Shown: piece by piece, positions 11,441-21,630 of the stretch
Layout: the number at the start of each line of letters is the position of its first letter
Position numbering within the stretch: position 1 is the stretch's first letter
Source: Zopfochytrium polystomum
Lineage: Eukaryota > Chytridiomycota > Chytridiomycetes > Chytridiales > Chytridiaceae
Assembly (NCBI GenBank): GCA_025765615.1
Contig: JAIVFJ010000328.1
Coordinates: 1 to 64,000 of the forward strand
Length of the DNA stretch: 64,000 nt
Reading direction: 5' to 3'
Made by a program: the position numbers and the translations under genes
The notes under the pieces: generated by a model
Told to the model about the DNA's origin: nothing
Seen by the model: the letters and a program-made list of their open reading frames with translations, nothing else
Databases searched by the model: none

Positions 11441-11715
11441 TGTTGACTTTTAAACCTTCTTTTTTCTCCTTTTCTCTTTCTTGCTCTCTTACTTGGTTTG
11501 TCTGCACACTGATCATGCCTCCCTCTCTATTTATGCCATTTTCCATGTCACATGCGGTGTGGGAGAATCTTCGTCTCATCCGCGCGTGCAGGTTTGTGAT
11601 CGCGCCCTCCTTTCTCGTCGCTGTCCCCCGATGTCCCTCTCTCGTCATCCTTCCTCAATATATGTGGGAGAATCTTCGTCTCATCCGCGCGTGCAGCTCC
11701 TCCCGATTCTCAACA
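11441..11715 (+). repeat. 3' LTR of the copia element (end uncertain)
   Basis: It starts TGTTGA right after the polypurine tract. The matching inverted end TCAACA occurs at 11710-11715, giving a 275-bp LTR, and again at 11779-11784 (344 bp). Inside is a repeated block of about 30 bp, 'gtgggagaatcttcgtctca' plus 'tccgcgcgtgcag', near 11560 and 11664. Such duplicated blocks often mark LTR promoter or enhancer regions. There is no 5' LTR for comparison and no target duplication was recognised. Confidence 0.65.
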
Positions 11716-11859
11716 CCCTGCATCACACACACGCAAAGCTCTGCAAACAGCCAGTTTCTCGCTCCATCATCATTCATATCAACACATCATCACGCGCAGA
11801 GTTTTTCGAGAGCTGGGCTGCTGGCTGGCTGGTGTGCCTTTCGCTCCAACTATTATTAG

Positions 11860-11886
11860 TGTATGTATATATACGTATATACACAT
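11860..11886 (+). promoter_or_regulatory. TATA-rich, partly palindromic promoter candidate
   Basis: 'gtgtatgtatatatacgtat' lies about 160-185 bp upstream of the ATG of the fusion gene at 12045 and just downstream of the copia LTR. Its position fits a core promoter. It is only a base-composition signal. Confidence 0.3.
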
Positions 11887-12044
11887 GCAAAGCACTTTGG
11901 GTCGTTGTTGTTTGGCGCGCCGAAACACATGTAAAGAGGTTGACTGAAAGCCCCCACTTGCGCCTGCCCGCCCGACCTTGTCACGCACCCACAAGGCCAG
12001 AAGAACCAAAAAAGAAGTCGCAGAGAGCTCTTTGGAAGTAAAGT

Positions 12045-13913
12045 ATGGAGAGCGTCCGCGACCTCAGCGCGCGGCTCGACGCCTTCATCGCGACACACCG
12101 CGCCCAGCTGGTCGCCATGGGCCTGCCGCGCCGCCTGTGGCCCACCCTCTGGGCACGCATCGAGTCCGCGTCGCTCGGCACCGTGCCGATGGAGCCACGA
12201 AACAACGATAACGATAACAACAACAACAGCAGCACATCCGCCACTCTGCCCCTCGTCCCACCGCCCCCGACCCCTTTCTCACTCACCTTTAACGATGCAA
12301 CCTCCGCCCTCGAGATCGTTGCCGACCGCGACCTCAACGCCGTCGAGGCGTGCGTCGTCTACGCACACGACTGGGTCTTTGCGTCCCGCGAGGAGGCCCT
12401 CCGCCATCTCGAGGACCCCGCCACCGGCGAGCCGCTCCGGAGAGCCCTGAGCGCCGTCCTCGAGAGCGTCGAGGTTGTGGAAGGCGTACCCAGAGAGAGG
12501 GCCGTCGCGAGGGGCAAAGGCGTGCTGGGTGAGTTTGCGTTGTGAGTAGTGTGAGTGAAAAGATCAGGATGTGTGTACATGAGTTGTGCATGTGTGTGTG
12601 AGTGTGTGTAAGTGTGTGTGTGTGTGTGAGTGTCGCGCGCATTGTGTATGTGAGTTGTGTGTGAGAGGGCGAGAGAGAGAGTGTGTGTGTATGCCCTCTC
12701 AATTTTTCGAAAAGGCGCCAAGACGCTTCTCGCGAACCTATACCGCCTGGCGATCCAGTTCCAGATCACGACGCCCGCTTCGCCGCGCGGATCGCCGCGA
12801 CCGCGCGCCACGCTGCACTGCGCAGTGACGACAGACCCGTTCACGCCGATCCTGCTGCCCTTCGCACAGAACCCGACATTCACAGTCGCCGTCTTCATCT
12901 ACACACCGCCGATCAGCAGCGGAGCGTCCTCGCACCGCCGGTCGTACACGGTGCTCTTCCCGCGCAGCCTGCCGCGCTCCTTTGATACTATCGCGTCAGA
13001 CACCGAGGAAGGGAACCCGCTGGTCGACGTGATCGCGGTGCCGAAAGGAACGCGCGCAACGCGCGGCGAGCTGACGTTTGCGCCAGACTACAGCGCCGAG
13101 GCGTACTGGCAGCACCACTACTCGCGCGCGGGAGGCAGCGGGCGGGCGTACGAGTGGTTCGTGCCGTGGGGCGCCGTCGCCGGTGCCGTCAAGGGCGCGC
13201 TGGCGGCCGGGTACGAGGACGACGAAGACGGAGGCGCTGTGCGCGGCGAGGGCGAGACACCGGTCGAAGGCGCGGTCGTGGTCAACGTCGGGTGCGGGAG
13301 CTCGCGCGCGGGTGAGGCCATGCTAGCAGACGGCACCGCGGCGTTGGTCGTGAGCGTCGATGTCGCCGAGGCGGCCGTCGCCGGCCGTGCCGCTTCTACG
13401 CTCGAAGAGTTTCTCGTGGCGGACGTGGCGACAGCCGCAACCGGCGGTCTCCCGTTCCGGACGACGCTGTCGACCGACACCAAGCAGCAGCAGCAGCCGC
13501 GCCAGCGCCGGCAGTATCTCTTCGACTGGGCCTTAGACAAGGGAACGACAGACGGGCTGCTGTACGACGCGACAGGTCAGCCGACGCAGGTGGCCAAGGC
13601 GCGGAGGGCGTGGGCGGCGGTGTCGCGGCTGACGGACACTATCGTGTGGATCTCGCTGGGGCAGCCAACGTCGCGCGTGCTGCTGATCGAGGACGGGGTC
13701 GGCGACGGGTGGCGCGTCGACCAGTGCCTCGAGGTCGAGATCCCGTCGGGCGCAGCGAGCGGGATGGGGAGCGGTGTGGTCGGTGGCGGCGGCTCTTGGC
13801 CTGGCGGGGCGCAGATCGATCGGTGCTGGGTGTACGTGTGCCGCAGGCGGGTATCCGCGGCGGCGACAGGGACCGGCAGCACGAGCAGCGCGGGTGTGGC
13901 GGCAGCACGGTGA
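12045..13913 (+). CDS. TTLL12-N-like domain fused to an EEF1A-lysine-methyltransferase-like domain
   Basis: Exons 12045-12528 and 12715-13913 join in phase (GTGAGT...AAAAG, 186-nt intron) into 560 residues. The N-terminal half resembles the SET-like region before the ligase domain of TTLL12: FIATHRAQLVAMGLPRRLWP, then VVYAHDWVF, then NPTFTVAVFIYTPP and SYTVLFP. The C-terminal half is a Rossmann methyltransferase of the METTL12/13-See1 type: YWQHHY, a motif-I-like VVNVGCGSS (about residue 350), VSVDVAEAAVA and DWALDKGTTDGLL (about 435), the family's 'DKGTLD' signature. The tubulin-ligase ATP-grasp domain is absent. Likely role (inference): cytosolic SAM-dependent protein methylation. Degenerate copies of the methyltransferase part lie at 15.05 and 15.6 kb. 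Confidence 0.7.
12584..12690. repeat. TG-rich microsatellite inside the fusion-gene intron
   Basis: Interrupted (TG)n with GAGAGAG patches occupies most of the 186-nt intron at 12529-12714. The intron still has a consensus donor and an in-phase acceptor. Confidence 0.85.
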
Positions 13914-14209
13914 TGGCTACCCCACCTACCCACAGAGCAGCTGGAGTTGCCATTTGCTGGCAACAGTGAGACGTTAGGCGAACAGAACCAATAGAACACT
14001 GGCTGAATCACATTGGCTTTATTTGAATGAGGTTTGGCAACTCAATTAATCTCTACTCCGCTTGCCAAGGGGTGAGATATCACCTTTGACAATCAGGCGC
14101 AGTATCAGGCAAAGGAGTGAATCGAGAATAGAAATAAAAGAAAAACAGATAGGTGAACCTCGCTTGGCAAGATGTCGGACAATGGGGAAAAAAAAAAGGG
14201 TGACAGCAT

Positions 14210-14731
14210 TTAGCACCCCGCAATGAGAGCGTCAAGATCGCGCCCATTGAAGCAGTCACCAACCAACTGCCTATTGTTGCAAGAGCAATCCCCACCGTTC
14301 TTGAGTGCCGTGAACTCGTTCTGGCAGCTGACCCGTTGCAGATCGCAGTACGAAATAAATCGAAACCCGCGATTGGGAAGATACTCCTGGCGCAAGGGCT
14401 TCCCACCAGTCTCGACGTACGCGCACTGGTTGGTGAAGCACCCGTCAGGGTAGGTGCCGTGCCACACCCCGTTGTAGTAGAACCCGATCGAGTGCGTTCC
14501 GTCATTGATGCCGACCCTCAGGGCGCCGTTACCGACGTTCCAGGAGCCCTTGAAGCAGGATTTTTTGTCGTAGGACGAGTTCCAGTAGCTTGCCGCAGAC
14601 CACGGGGACACGCCGTCGTCCCAGACGAAGACATCCTTGGCCGCAGGTTCGATGACTGTCCACACACAGTTCATGGCGGCGGCGAGCTCTCCGGCGCCGA
14701 GGGCGAAGAGGAAAGTGATGGCAAGCTTCAT
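14210..14731 (-). CDS. Secreted cysteine-rich protein, unknown function
   Basis: A single exon encodes 173 residues starting MKLAITFLFALGAGELAAA, a clear signal peptide. The mature chain has ten cysteines (for example KKSCF, DGCF, NQCAY, SYCDL, VSCQN, GDCSC, GDCF, AGC-stop), room for five disulfides, and is rich in aromatics and glycine. I do not recognise a family. The profile (small, secreted, disulfide-rich, intronless) fits a cell-wall or extracellular protein, and secreted effectors share it, but nothing shows a target. Confidence 0.75.
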   Translation of the reverse strand: MKLAITFLFALGAGELAAAMNCVWTVIEPAAKDVFVWDDGVSPWSAASYWNSSYDKKSCFKGSWNVGNGALRVGINDGTHSIGFYYNGVWHGTYPDGCFTNQCAYVETGGKPLRQEYLPNRGFRFISYCDLQRVSCQNEFTALKNGGDCSCNNRQLVGDCFNGRDLDALIAGC

Positions 14732-15049
14732 GGAGAAGAGGCAGCTTGTTGATGCTGTGAGTTGGAGGAGGGTTTGAATGTGCGGTGTCGTGGAGGGCCT
14801 CTGCTGAAGAGGGCCGATTTATGAGCAAGTAAGAGAGCAAGACAGCTTTGGGTCGATGGGCTGAGCGTTTCAACCTTTGTCTGCGTTGAACCATAAATGG
14901 CAGTCGCGACCACGCGGGCGAAAAACGCGGCAGTGTCTCTCCATCTGACACGGCGTCCTCGTGGTCCAAACGGTTCGGTCGAGTAAGGTAAGAAGACAGC
15001 GAGACCGACCCCGATCATGCCGGGAAGGGTTTGACCCACGCCCATATTC

Positions 15050-15420
15050 AGGTAGAAAATGTGCTGGCGGACGACAGCGCCAAGTGGTTGTTAGTGTGAA
15101 CTCGTTGCCGGCGCAGCAAGACAACGATCAGTGGCGACGGACTCGAGGAGCTTCTTGTGGCATGGCAGCGACGCCGCCGCCCGGCAACCTTTCCAAACTG
15201 TCTACCATTTCTCCTAAACAACAAAAACAGCAACAGCGGCCTCAAAGGCGGCGCTAGATAAGGGCACGGCCGATTGTCGATGGGTTGCTGTGGGATTTTA
15301 CGGGCTGGTCGGGTAAAGGCGCGATGGGTATCGCGTGGAATAGCCGACGTCGCACAAGCTGCTGATCGAGGGTGAGAGTTGCGACGGGTGTGTGCGGGTC
15401 GACCAGTGAGTGCAACAAGT
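15050..15420 (+). pseudogene. Degenerate partial copy 1 of the methyltransferase domain
   Basis: The sequence parallels about 13350-13725 of the fusion gene in the same order and orientation. 'ggttgttagtgtgaactcg' matches the VVSVD region, 'ctcgaggagcttcttgtggc' matches LEEFLVAD, 'aaacaacaaaaacagcaaca' matches the Gln run, 'gcgctagataagggcacg' matches LDKGT, and 'aagctgctgatcgaggg' with 'gggtcgaccagtg' matches LLIEDG and VDQC. Frameshifts and stops remove any ORF. Confidence 0.75.
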
Positions 15421-15614
15421 GGTGTTTGTTGGGACACGGTGCCGAGAGACGTGAGCGCTTATCAATCAGTCTTCGCAGCCTTGACAGCCAAGAGTCATTC
15501 AGAGGGCTGGCGAAATCAACTGGTACTGGAACAGCTGAGTGATGCTTCTGCGATTAACCGAGAGGTACTTCTCAATATTTACTATAAATAACATCAGTCA
15601 CTGTTTGACTCACC

Positions 15615-15955
15615 AGCGCAGCCGTCGCCGGCCTTTCCGCAAAGGCAACGGCGGCAGAATGCCGCTGCTCAAAAACTACTCCTCGCCGTGCCTACCAGCT
15701 CGCCTAAAAACATAGCGTCGAACGTACCGCGCTTGACGCAGGCCCTGGACAAGGGTGCGAGGGGCACGACGGACAACGGATGACCTCTTGGGCACGACGG
15801 CCCGCCGCCGCCGCCGCCGCCAGCGCAGCATGCAACACGATAATCGTGTTGTGAAGATAGCCGACGTCGCACACGCTGTCGATCGAGGGGGCAAGATCTG
15901 CGACGGGGGGTGTTGGGCGCGTCGACCCTCAGTCAGGTGCAGCAAGTGAGGCGGC
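15615..15955 (+). pseudogene. Degenerate partial copy 2 of the methyltransferase domain
   Basis: A second relic in the same orientation. 'cagccgtcgccggcctttcc' matches AAVAGRA, 'gccctggacaagggtgcgag' matches ALDKGT, and 'gtcgatcgagggggcaagat' matches the LIEDG region. It shares 'atagccgacgtcgcacacgc' with copy 1, so the relics are probably related by duplication of one decayed copy. Confidence 0.7.
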
Positions 15956-16403
15956 GGGCGGCGGCGGCGCGTGCATGTATCTCGACGACGCGACAAGCGA
16001 CAAGCGACAGAAACGGCCTTCCTTGCGGATGGATCGATCCCTCGGCCGCCCTCGCTCGCTCTGTCTCGCCTTTCCTTCGTGCCCTTCGTTCGGTATTTTT
16101 CATGCAGAAATCGATTTTTTGAAAGCTTCGGATTTTTTCTTTTTTTCCTTATCGGTCGCTTCTTTCCTTCTTGGAAGGCGGAAAAATTTGCTGTTTTTCA
16201 TTTGAATGTCAAAGAAGGGTGGCCGTTTGTTTCCTGTTGTCTGTCTGTCTGTCTGTCTGTCTGTCTTCGGCTCTGTCCCAGTCAGTCAGTCCCTCCCGAC
16301 CCCTTCTTCAGTTCTTTGGGACGCGCTCCTCTCGCCGGGGCTGAGGCCCAAACCCAAAACCAATAGAAATCGTTTTCGCCGCTGTGCTTCCCCCCGCACT
16401 TCA

Positions 16404-18741
16404 ATGGCTGATACGACGCCGTCGGCACCGCGCGGCGCAGGGCCGTGGCCTTCTGCGGCCCCTCCGCCGTCTTCGTCCTTCTCCTCCACCTCCTCCTCCG
16501 CTTACTCGTACGCCAGCCCCAACAGCAGCATCCAGCGCATCACCCCTGCCCCGCCCCCGCCCTTCGCCGCTGCCGCCGTCGCTGGCTACCGCGCCAGGTC
16601 CACCAGCGTCTCGGGCCGTTCCGTTCCGCGACCCCCACTTGCGCCTGCAGCGCCAAACCCATCCGCGCCGTCGATCGCCGCAAACTTCCTCTCTTCGTCA
16701 TCGCAACCGCACCAGCTTCAGCAGCCACAGTCCCAATCCCAGCAGCAGCTGCGGCAGCAACTAGCGTGGAGGAGTCCGCAAGCCATCGCCGCCTTGCGGC
16801 TGGATAGCACTGGCAGCGATCGTTCAGTGGAACCCGCAGGTGTTTTATCCTTTTTCAACTTTATTTAAGAAATCAAGATCCCCCCACCCTTGATTGTGAC
16901 GTAACATGCTCTCGTTAGATCCACCCGCTCGCCCGTCCCTCGACAGCGTCCGATCCTTTGAGCGCGGCGACGATGCCGCGGGGTTGTCTATCGGAGGCGG
17001 GGACGCCCCATACTCGGCGCCTCGAGCGGTCCTCCGCCCATCAAAGTCCATGTCTGACACCCGCGCCAAGCCGGTGGCTCCGCCCCGGCGGGATTCACAG
17101 AAACGGAAACTCGCTCCCCGATCCTCAACGCCGTCCAGCAACGGCGAGGCCAGGCCGGTGGACGAGCCGCCGCCGTCGTTCAAAGTACTCATGTCGACGC
17201 CGGGTGTTCACTGGGGGTACATTGACAAGCTAGACCCGCAGCCGGCTGCGGGTTCGCAGCACTCAAACTCCGGTGCGGGCGGCGATTCACCGACCACGAC
17301 CGCCACTCCGTCACTGCTCACCCCCACCTCCACCCGCTCTTCATCGTCCTCGTCCCTCTCCGCGGCCTCCTCGACGGCCGTCAGCTATACCCGCCACGCG
17401 GCGATCCTCACCCCCGCCGGCTCTCTCCACCTCTTTTCTATCCCCATCGACGGACCTGGAGCGACGCCAGTTACTACGGTCCGCCTCGCGAGCGGCCGGT
17501 TTCGCGTCCGCTTCGACGAGCCAGACGGAGCCGACCCGGCCACCTTTGCCGTGCGGATTACCGCGCGACGGGGCGCTGCGGCTGATGGCATCAGCGGCGC
17601 AGTCGGTGCGAACGGTATCGAGTTCAGGGTCGTCGGCGTTGCGAGCGAGGAGCGCGAGGAAGAGGACGAGGCAGCGGCGGAAAGGATCGTGAGGCAGGCG
17701 TGGGAGGGGTGGAAGGTGGGGCTAGTGAGTGTCCTGGTCGAAGGTGCCGCCGCCGCAGCGGCGTCAGTTGCCGCGGAATCGACGGAAGCAGCGAGAGACC
17801 GGGATAGCAGAACGCCGGCGCCGGCGGAGGAAGGCGAGTACCATCAGCCCCTTCGGGCGCCACCGCGGAAGCAGTCGATCGGCTCGCTGGCCATGTACTC
17901 GGCGTCAAAAGCCGCGCGACGCAGCGTCGAAGCGGAGGTTAGCCCGCCGACCGTCATACCCACGCCCATCCCCACTCCCTCTCCATCCACGACCGCCAAA
18001 GCCGAGGCCACCACGGCCACCACCCCCACAACACCGGCGCCGGCCATCCAATCGCCTGCGCCCAGACCGGCACAGCCCACAGCCGCTGCCTACCTCGCTG
18101 CCTTGTCGCCGCCCCCCTCTCCGCACTTACCCTCCAACACCAACGCAACGGATACCTCCAACTCCCGGGACCCCCGCCGCCCGCGCACCCGCTCCGCGGA
18201 CGCCGTTACCTCCCCTCCTTCGACACCGGGCGACAACGCCGCATCGCCACCTCCGCTCTCCGCCGCGACCTCCAGCAGCTTCCCGCTCTCTCCGTCGCCC
18301 ATGTCGCCGATGTCCCCGATCCCGCGCTCTACGCCCACGCCCACACCCAAGCACATGGCTGCGGGGGAGGGTTGGGCGGCGCTGTCCAAAAACGCGTCGT
18401 ACGCGGAGCAGTTCCGCAAGTACCAGGAGGATATGGAGAGAAGGCGGGCGGCGGCGGTTCAGCAGCAGCAGCAACAGCAGCAGCAGATTCAGCAACAGAC
18501 GGGAATGTTTGGCGGTTCTGGTAGCGCCCAGCAGCAGCAGCAACCGCAGCCGTATGGGCAGCCTGGGACCGGCGGGCCGCGGATCGTACAAGGGTACGGA
18601 TCGATGAGGGTGCCTGCGGGGACGTTCAGTCTTGGTGCGGAAGTCGACCCTGCGGAACGGGGCAGACGGGAAGCAGCTGCAGAGGCGAGCCGCAGAGGCC
18701 GTTCTGCAACGAAGAAGCTGTACGGGATGACGTGGCGATGA
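16404..18741 (+). CDS. Large low-complexity protein with a PH-like domain
   Basis: Exons 16404-16839 and 16919-18741 join in phase (79-nt intron) into 752 residues. The first 250 or so are Ser/Pro/Gln-rich. A folded segment runs from GVHWGYIDKLDP through RHAAILTPAGSLHLFSI, TTVRLASGRFRVRF and FAVRITARRG to AWEGWKVGL, the strand pattern and final helix of a pleckstrin-homology-type domain split by a Ser-rich insert. After it come long Pro/Thr/Ser-rich tracts, SKNASYAEQFRKYQEDMERRR, Gln runs and a basic C-terminus (RGRSATKKLYGMTWR). Likely a membrane- or cortex-associated scaffold (inference). The PH call rests on pattern, not a diagnostic motif. Confidence 0.6.
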
Positions 18742-19268
18742 TCGGATGGTATTGGTGTTCTGTCCAGTCAATGCGTGCTCGCAGAGGTGCGGTTTGGTCG
18801 CCGAAGCGGGCCAAAGCTCCGAAGCGGAATTGATCTTTCTTTCCAAGCGCGAATCTATCTGAGTTTTACATTCCTTGCTTCCATTTTTCACCCTTCTATG
18901 CCTTGCTATCTTCCAGCCCCCATTTCTTTTCCATCCCTTTGATACTCGCGACGGTCGATGAACCACTTCCTTGTTCACTTTCCACCCTCCCTTTACTGTT
19001 TCGTTGTACCCGCTTCCCCCCTAGCTTGTAATACAACCATCACAACGACCGCATAATGACTGCAACTCGACTCGCCATTTCTCAGTTTCGCCTGGTGCCC
19101 CAGGTTTTTACGCCTCGATTGTGGGGGACACGTGTGGCTAAGAGCCGGGACCAATCAGAAGCTCTGAAGGAGACGGAGACAAGGTTGGTCAAACAAACGT
19201 TGAACCCACCGTACAGAACCCATCAAACAATCTCCTTTCTCTCATCTCCCTCCTGGTCGTCATCATCC
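18742..19268. other. Intergenic, no gene recognised
   Basis: Pyrimidine-rich sequence between two plus-strand genes. It must hold the terminator of the PH-like gene and the promoter of the GPI-type gene; no specific motif stands out. Confidence 0.5.
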
Positions 19269-19985
19269 ATGCACGCTGCACGCTCGTCCTCGACGTCCAA
19301 CACCACCCGGACCGTCTCGGCCAAGAAGATCGCCGCAGGGATCGCCTTTGCCGCTCTTGTTGCCGTTGTTTCTGTGGCTGACCGTGTCGCCGCAGACTTC
19401 AGTCAGTAGATCTCCTCCCCGCCTCATTCTTCAATCTGTTCACTTTCGTGTGTCGCTGGCTTACAATCCTCCCACCGGTACAAAACCTCGATCAAAAACC
19501 ATCCAGCTACCTGCGCGGCGTGGGGATCGACCTGCACCTCCATCATCCGCCCAAACACCTGCCTGAACCCTGCGGGCGTCTGCTACAACCCGCAGCCCAA
19601 CTTTGTCTGCGCATGTGAGGCCAAAAATAGGACGTCCTCCCTTCTCTCCATCTGACCCTGAACAACACCACTTGCCCTGCAACCACTAGCCTGCGTCTGC
19701 ACCGGAGGCGACGACAAGGGCAAGACCGCCGGCGTCTCTGTCGTCATGGGCTTCGACGCCGCCACCTGCAACCAGTTCTTTGCTACAAACTCCACCCCGA
19801 CCTCTATTAACACCGCCCCCGTGCTGACCTCCAGCGGCGCCTCGGCGTCCGGCACCGCGTCGGCTGCGGGCGGAACAGGGACGACGACGAGCAAGAGTGC
19901 TGCCGTCGGGAGTGCTGTCGGCGGGGTTGCGGCGATTGCCGCTGCGGTGCTGGTCGGGGCGGTTGCGGCTGTTGCAGTGTTCTGA
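19269..19985 (+). CDS. Secreted, GPI-anchored-type cysteine-rich protein
   Basis: Three exons (19269-19401, 19507-19614, 19690-19985) join in phase into 178 residues. The donor of intron 1 (GTCAGT) is non-consensus, but it is the only junction that keeps the Cys-rich frame. The N-terminus has a basic stretch and a hydrophobic core, IAAGIAFAALVAVVSV, a signal sequence. The middle has eight cysteines in about 60 residues (TCAAWGSTCTSI, NTCLNPAGVCYN, FVCASCVCTGG, ATCNQFF). A Ser/Thr/Gly-rich stalk ends in a hydrophobic tail with no following charged residues (GAVAAVAVF-stop), typical of GPI-anchored fungal cell-surface proteins. The cysteine spacing does not match CFEM well, so no family is assigned. 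Confidence 0.75.
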
Positions 19986-21115
19986 ATGGGTAGTGGTGAT
20001 GTTTTGCCTGAATTGCAAGCATATGGTAATGACAGGAGTGGCGCACGGTGCTCCTGCAACCGCGGGTGATTGTGCCTGTGTGTGTTGTGCGTTCGTGCAC
20101 CTTTTTTTCTAAGTAGGACTACTTTATACGTCATCATTTTCCTCTCACGCTTTCCAATTCTTGGTGCTGCTCAAACTTGACCGTCAGAATAGCTCCCGCT
20201 CTTTCGTTTCGCTTACTAGACTATTTCCCGATTTATCCTCCGAAATAAACTTCACTTCTCCTCGCTTTAGTTGGCCTCGCTGTGAGGGCTTCGATCTGGC
20301 GACGCAATGTAATTTATCATCACATCATCACTGCTGGAGCACCTTTTTGTTTGCAAGAGCAACGTATGGATAACGATGCTGAGCACTGGAGTCCCATAAG
20401 AGAGCAAGCAATAGTCCGTCAGGATGATTGCCCAAAACCCCTAAACCCTCCCCAGCCTTGTGTTAGTCCGATCGTTGCCCCACCAGACCTCTATCGCTCG
20501 AGCATCACGCTGACAAGGCGAAAGACATGCCCTTGAAACCGACCATTTTCTTGATCGTTCGGCTTGAAGTCCCAGGACGTCGGCATGAGAGTCAGGGCGG
20601 CCAGGCATACGTTGCTGAGGCCCACGGCGATGAATTGATCGGACAGCCGGGACAAGACGAGGTGGGTGATGCGGGCGAGTCGCTGCGGTCATTTGGTGTG
20701 TGACTCATTCTGGAATCGAGGCTTTTTTCTCGGATTTTGAAACCTCTCCCGATTGCGTTTCCCGGCACCTGGCAATATAATTCCCATCGGAACGTGAGCC
20801 CCACTGCCACCACCAGAAGTTGTCTTCACTCTCCCATCCAATACACTCTTTCTGGTTCCGCTCAATCAGTGGCCGTATTTCGATGTGCGACAATGAACGG
20901 AGTGTGGATCTTGACTCAGAAATAAGCACCATCGCGAATCTCTCCTGTGCGGCGTTGAGTTCTGATGCGGGGATCTCCCACTCAGCATCGTTGGTGCACG
21001 CATCGCGATCATGTCTTGTCGGTGTCACATGCATTCGTTGGGTGGATATTCTCTTTATTCGCATTCACAGATTGATCAAAAAAAAAAAAAAAAAAAAAAA
21101 AGCAAGAGAGCTGGC
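19986..21115. other. Intergenic with a possible minus-strand gene remnant
   Basis: No complete gene was recognised. On the minus strand around 20510-20700 a 59-codon open stretch (ITHLVLSRLSDQFIAVGLSN and following) reads like real protein but has no start, partner exon or family. An (A)n run of about 22 bases lies at 21079-21101, next to the 3' end of the thioredoxin gene. Confidence 0.35.
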
Positions 21116-21630
21116 TCAAGGCTCAGTTGTTGTCGCCGCCGCGCCATCAATCAGCTTCTTGACCATCGCCTCCACCTTTGCAATGTTTGCGCCAACGACC
21201 GTCTCCACGGCCTTGCCGTCGTTGTAGCAGATGAACGTGGGCATCGCGGTGATCCCGGCCTCTTGCGAAATGTCTTGGAAATCGTCGACGTCGACCTTGA
21301 GGAAGATCGCCGAGCCGGCGTACTTTTCGGCGAGCTCGGCGTACAAGGGTGCGACCATTTTACAGGGCCCGCACCATGAGGCGGTGAAGTCTGGTGGGGG
21401 GGGTTGATGGATTGAAGGTGCAGGTGTGTGGGGGCAGGGATGGATTGGTTCGTTGGCGGCGGGGAGAACGATGGCACAGACAGACAGACAGGTGAGTGAG
21501 GATGGTGAATGCAGGCAGTGCAGGCAGACTGGAGGTGCGTTTTTGTTTTTGAAGCCCTACCAACTACAACGACGCCGCCCTTCTTGAGGGCAGAGTGGTA
21601 CTCGTCGGCTTGTTCGATTGCCTTGACCAT
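21116..21630 (-). CDS. Thioredoxin
   Basis: Exons 21630-21561 and 21390-21116 (minus strand, GTAGGG...CCAG intron) join to 114 residues. The protein starts MVKAIEQADEYHSALKKGG and reads VVVVDFTASWCGPCKMVAPL across the junction, with the canonical WCGPC dithiol site. KVDVDDFQDISQEAGI, the cis-Pro motif AMPTFICYNDG and VVGAN follow, all thioredoxin landmarks. It is a small cytosolic disulfide reductase that would be recharged by thioredoxin reductase and serve peroxiredoxins and ribonucleotide reductase. The length is normal and the frame clean. The intron splits the gene just before the active-site helix. Confidence 0.95.

Larger units (their letters stand above)
8240..11715 (+). mobile_element. 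Ty1/copia LTR retrotransposon, 5'-truncated, single 3' LTR
   Basis: Integrase precedes reverse transcriptase, the copia order, and a polypurine tract plus a 3' LTR follow. Gag, protease, the primer-binding site and the 5' LTR are absent; homology starts at the end of the GAG-pre-integrase region next to the minisatellite. The left boundary is approximate. The right boundary depends on which TCAACA ends the LTR (11715 or 11784). Confidence 0.85.

Noticed and set aside
13078..13969. Long open frames in other frames and on the minus strand of the fusion gene
   Set aside because: Arg/Ala/Pro-rich shadows of GC-rich coding DNA without domain patterns; the same applies across 16.4-18.7 kb and 37-39 kb.
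19507..19760. CFEM domain in the GPI-type protein
   Set aside because: Eight cysteines are present, but their spacing and the missing Asp motif do not fit CFEM.
21079..21101. A-run as the tail of another retroelement insertion
   Set aside because: No LINE 3' UTR match and no target duplication around it; it could be a simple repeat.
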